Position numbers and translations under genes: made by a program. Of a DNA stretch of 64,000 nt, positions 60,021-64,000 are shown in pieces. Under the pieces are notes generated by a model. That model saw only the letters and a program-made list of their open reading frames with translations, did not search any database and was not told where the DNA came from. The stretch spans positions 25,262 through 89,261 of the forward strand of contig JBAMJV010007767.1 of assembly GCA_037951105.1 (NCBI GenBank), read 5' to 3'. Numbering within the stretch: the first letter of the stretch is position 1; every line of letters starts with the position of its first letter. This DNA comes from Echinarachnius parma (lineage: Eukaryota; Echinodermata; Echinoidea; Clypeasteroida; Echinarachniidae).

Positions 60021-61343
60021 TTGAATGGTCATTTAAAATATTTCTGGTCAGTTTCCTTTATGATTGAATTTAAAAAATAGTAATGATTAAAAAGAAGAAA
60101 TACATGGGGTGTGTCGTCCGCACTCCCCCCCCCCCCCCCCCCCACCACCCCCTCCCCCTCCCCCACCAGGCATGTGCCTCCATCCGATTCAAACTATGAC
60201 ACTATAATCCGAATTGGGAAAGGGGCACTTTGTGTACACACAAATAGCTGCCATGTATTTCTTTGTGATGGGCAATAATATTAGGTGGGGGTGGGGGCTA
60301 CGCATTACCTTTTCTGATCCCTAGCTGGTATATAATGGTGGGTAGCCATTGAGCGAGCATACGTCCCGGTACGTCCCGGTATAGCCTTATGCCAAATAAC
60401 AGTAGGCCTACTGGGAAACGCCCCACACACACACAAATGAAAAATATGCTTCCATCACCTACCACGTGAAAGATTATATCATAACTTAGATGTTAATGTA
60501 AAGATTTTGGCAAAAACTGCTTTGAAATTGACTAATTGAGCATTTATTGGTTCCAAAATAAAAACGATTGTTGACAAAGTTCAAATTAACTGCATGCGGA
60601 ACCGCGTATACGGTACGTGCAAAAAACTATGCTAGCTCACGTATATGCGGGCTTGTCGATATCTCCAGCCCAGCGCTAGCGGCGAGGACAGGTGCGAACG
60701 GGCGGTTGATTAAGGCCAAATTTCACTGGCGTGCATTGGATTTATTCCGATATTTCTGTATTTAACGATACTGTAGGTTCGGATTTTTACCAGACAAGCC
60801 CTTTATTATACTTATTCAACAATATTGATCAATTAGTTTGGCCAATATAGATGTTTTCGGTAACTTTCCTAATACTGTTATTTGGCTTTAATTCCAGTCT
60901 AAAATAATGTACATCAAACATTGTCAAATGGTGCGCGGATATAGGTCACAGACTAATCGCTGGAGAAAACGGGATGGGGATGGGGATTAGGGGGATTCTC
61001 GGAAGTTAAGAGGACTTATGTCCTATACAACTCCTTGAACGCACTTGTAACATGAAATGAAAGGTAATACTTGCACGTAATCATATACTGCATGGTATAG
61101 TTGTACTGCATATAACCAAAGTAAAACAATCAAGCGGAGTAAAGATTGTATGGGTGATATGCCATACCCCTCCCATAAAAAAAATGCGAGAGGGATGTGA
61201 ACCCCCTTCCCGCGGGATGGGTTGCTTAGCAACATGATACACCCTCATGAACTCCTCCTGTTTCATAATTTCTCTCAGAATCAGACTTGTAAGGCTATGG
61301 CGCGGGTCAAAACGAAAAGAGGTATTCTTACGGTAATTGTTTA
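60021..61343. other. Flank with poly-C and a small duplication
   Basis: 19-base C run at 60125-60143. GTACGTCCCG is repeated in tandem near 60360-60380. A GGGGGCTACGCATTA word lies at 60291. No gene. Confidence 0.4.
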
Positions 61344-61582
61344 TAGCCCGGTCATATATCAACGGATTGCGTAAACGGATGTCAAACGGAGAGCTAAATT
61401 TTCCATCCGTTCCCCTCCGTTCGTATGCGTTTCTTGTCCGTTCCTTGTCCGGTGATATACGTTGTTCTATGTTTTGTACACGAAGCAATGGAGACGACTT
61501 TCATCACCGTATAATTTCATTTCGCTAATTTTTTATTCGTTGGGCATTCGTTTCCGCTATCCGTTGATATCTGACCGGGCCA
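61344..61582. mobile_element. Harbinger-like MITE (family G, copy 2)
   Basis: A 239 bp element between TTA duplications. The ends TAGCCCGGTCATATATCAAC and (reverse complement) TGGCCCGGTCAGATATCAAC match copy 1. The interior shares GTATGCGTTTCTTGTCCGT and CAATGGAGACGACTTTCA. Confidence 0.8.
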
Positions 61583-61858
61583 TTAGACGGTGCCAAAGAT
61601 ACCTCAGACTATAATAATGAGATTCCGCGCTTTACCAAGGAGGTAATTGGTCTACGAAAGGTGTGATTATTGTTAGCAAGACACACCGTGGAGGCACTGA
61701 TCCACTTTTTATGCCATTTTATCAAGCAATCCGGCGGAAACTTATCATCATATCTAGTGTATGATATCATAATACAATCAACTGCATATCAAAATCACAC
61801 TCCGCATGTTCACCATTGCCCTATACCCCCTCTTGACAGTGTCACATAACTCACCTTA
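61583..61858. other. Flank, nothing recognised
   Basis: No features seen. Confidence 0.4.
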
Positions 61859-62720
61859 CCCCCCCCCCCCCCCCCCCCCATTTCCCCCCCCTCCATCTCA
61901 ATAATTATTTTGTTCCCTTTAATCCATATCATTCTCTTTCTCTTTATTTATTCCCCCTCCCTCTCCACTTTGTTGTAATACTACATCTCTCTCATGCATC
62001 TTTATCTCACTTTCTCGATTCCTCTTAGTCTATTCTTGATCACCCCTCGTCATCCCCTTCATTCCCCGGCCTAATCCCCTCTTCTCTCAGCCCCGATTTA
62101 CTTTCACCCACAGTATATTTACCACCTATACAGTATTCCCTTTATTCCATTTAGTTCATCCTGCATCTTATTTCACTCGTTCCCACTTTGTTTCATTTTT
62201 TCTTTTAACTCCAGCCTTTCTTGTTTGTATCATCCTTCATTTTCATCCTTCATCTTATCTCACCCTTTCTTTCGTTATTTCAATCTGTATTTTCCCGTCT
62301 TCTTCCTTATAGCCACTCGGTTTCTTCATCCTTCATCCCTTTTCACCCTTCTCTCTTTTTGTTTTATTCCTTATTTTCTTCTTTTAATGCCATCCTACAT
62401 ATCATTTCGCTATTCTTCTTTTTGTATCACTCTTTTTATTGCAATTGTTCATCTTTCTCTTTTCTCTTTTTCTTTTCTCTTTTCTGTTTCATTTTTTTTC
62501 TTTTATTTACATCCTTCATCTTATTTCACCATTTCCCTCTAATACTGTGTTTTGTTATTTCTGTTTTAATTCAATCCTTTCTCTCTTTGTATCATTCTCT
62601 GTTTCCATCCTTTCTCTCTTTTTTAAAATAATTTGTTTCTTTTGAGTCCATCCTTCATCTAATATGAATCTTGATTCATCTCTTCTTTCACTCAGATTTA
62701 TTTCTCTTCTTCCTCCATAT
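61859..62720. repeat. 21-base poly-C followed by a long polypyrimidine tract
   Basis: C run at 61859-61879, then ~800 bases of TTC/TCC-rich sequence with 'CATCCTTCATCTTATTTCAC' recurring (near 62157, 62250 and 62509). This is a diverged tandem array. Phe/Ser-rich ORFs are artefacts. Confidence 0.75.
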
Positions 62721-64000
62721 AGCCCCTCTCCCCTCAACCGCTTCATCATCCCCCTCCCTTCCGTACACTCATCATGCCCTCAACACATCGCACCGCAGCA
62801 TCACCTGTTGCCACTCCGCTTCCTGCTGTTGCCGTTGCCATAGCAACAATGACTTGCTCCTGTCGTCTGTTCTATCCCAGGCCCCCTTCGGCTTGTTTCT
62901 GTATCATATTCGCACACAGTAGTATGGTGAGGTCGGATGAAAATATAATACAGTACATTCTCTGGCACTTTCTCAGGATGTGTGCAGTTGAGTTATTGAG
63001 CACCAATTACCCATGCACGGATTTGAGAGAAACTTTTCATCTCATGAAGAAAAAAAAGAAAAAAAAGAATGATGGTTTGCGGGGAGGGACAGAATTAGAA
63101 TGAGAAGTCGACTCGCTGACCCCACGCTACACAATAGCGCGGGATCCTCTCCATTGTGTTTACCCATCCTATACTCTTGTATGTGAAGGGGGCCCGTTTA
63201 TAGCACAGTCTCCTCAGCACATACTGATAAATGATGAGGAAAAAAAGCGGGACAAGGAAGAAGATGGAAGGCTTGGTTGCGTTTGCTCACCAAAACCCTT
63301 TTGTTTAGCCCCCATTTTTCCTGGTTTGATGGGGTGTGTTTGTATAGAATGCGCTAAAGACGATTGTGCACCATCCGACCCCATGGACAGGCCGTGGTTT
63401 CACACGGGGCCGGGCGGGAGGTTGTAATGCGGAAGAGATGAGTTATCTCGAATGAGCACGAGGATGCATGTCAATATTAGAAGACCCTGAGCAGAGCTAT
63501 GGGGCGGTGGCGTAGCTGCTATAACTTATAAGTATATGGCCGAGGAGGGGGAAAGGGGAAATTTGTCATTCTCTATAATATTGGAATTTCCAATTGCCAC
63601 CTGTGATGAGAAATAAAGACTAATAATTAAAGGAGTTTATAACCCCTCTCGCCATAATTATTAACTAACGTTGAGGTTATAAGATACTTTAGAAGTAAGT
63701 TTACATGCCCTTTACCCCTTGGAAGTTAACCCCGTCTTATTTGACCCTCTCTGTAATACCATTACCACTGACGCTTTAGATGGGGAGGGGGCATGTCACA
63801 TCTATGTCAAATAATGTGGAGGCACGTTTCCCCTCGCCCCTCCCCCCCCCCCCCCCCCCCCCTCTTAGGTCCCACTGAATATAGGAGAGGAGGGGTAATG
63901 TGGATGCGTACCCTCCAAATTGAGGCGGGTGCGTAAAACCATGTTAATCTTCTCACAAAACCTCACTGCAATGACAGACTAAGATGGAGATTAACAATTA
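62721..64000. other. Right flank, no gene seen
   Basis: 21-base C run at 63842-63862; GGTGGCGTAGC word at 63508-63518. No ORF of coding character. Confidence 0.4.

Noticed and set aside
61859-62749. Phe/Ser-rich ORFs resembling membrane proteins
   Set aside because: Translations of a polypyrimidine tandem tract.
1-64000. CRISPR array, bacterial operon, rRNA genes, endogenous retrovirus or Polinton
   Set aside because: No such signatures seen; direct repeats are minisatellites without spacer logic, and the only retroelement coding is CR1-type LINE.

Overview
The window is animal DNA. The proportion of coding sequence is low, introns are over 20 kb, the background is AT-rich, and microsatellites, minisatellites and short foldback elements are abundant. 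Only one protein-coding gene can be supported: a minus-strand orthologue of the C2H2 zinc-finger transcription factor RREB1 (ras-responsive element-binding protein 1; Drosophila hindsight/pebbled). It retains motifs shared with the vertebrate protein. The repeat landscape (CR1-type LINE tails with ATT repeats, many small MITEs, long poly-G/C runs) suggests a marine invertebrate, most likely a deuterostome such as an echinoderm. The species is inferred, not proven.

Layout of the gene, read right to left. A CpG-rich promoter-like stretch lies at about 56.9-57.5 kb. A short first coding exon (56864-56907) encodes an MSRRKQ amino terminus, the NuRD-recruiting motif known from SALL, FOG, BCL11 and ZNF423/521. 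After a ~22 kb intron comes a 1343-base exon (33177-34519) encoding an acidic, Asn-Gly-rich, low-complexity region. After a 23 kb intron comes one giant terminal exon (4849-10083) encoding 18 zinc fingers and several CtBP-type PxDLS motifs. The reading phases of exon 1 and the 1343-base exon do not match, so at least one small exon is still hidden in the first intron. The probable 3' UTR lies below 4849.

Everything else is intron or flank. At least seven small foldback (MITE-like) families are visible, several with two copies and readable target-site duplications: TA (CAGTGG and CAGTCAAAC families), TTAA (AGGGATCTAGTAAC family), TTA/TAA (GCCCGGTCA family) and an 8-11 bp duplication (poly-G-ended family). 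There is one 5'-truncated CR1-type LINE, one further LINE or SINE 3' tail and one tRNA-like SINE head. Many minisatellites are present (41, 86, ~90, ~143, ~155, ~170, ~175 and ~230 bp periods), as are kb-scale purine/pyrimidine-asymmetric tracts, TG microsatellites, and fifteen pure G or C runs of 14-32 bases.

The region right of 57.5 kb holds repeats and no supported gene. No operon, CRISPR array, rRNA gene or provirus is seen.
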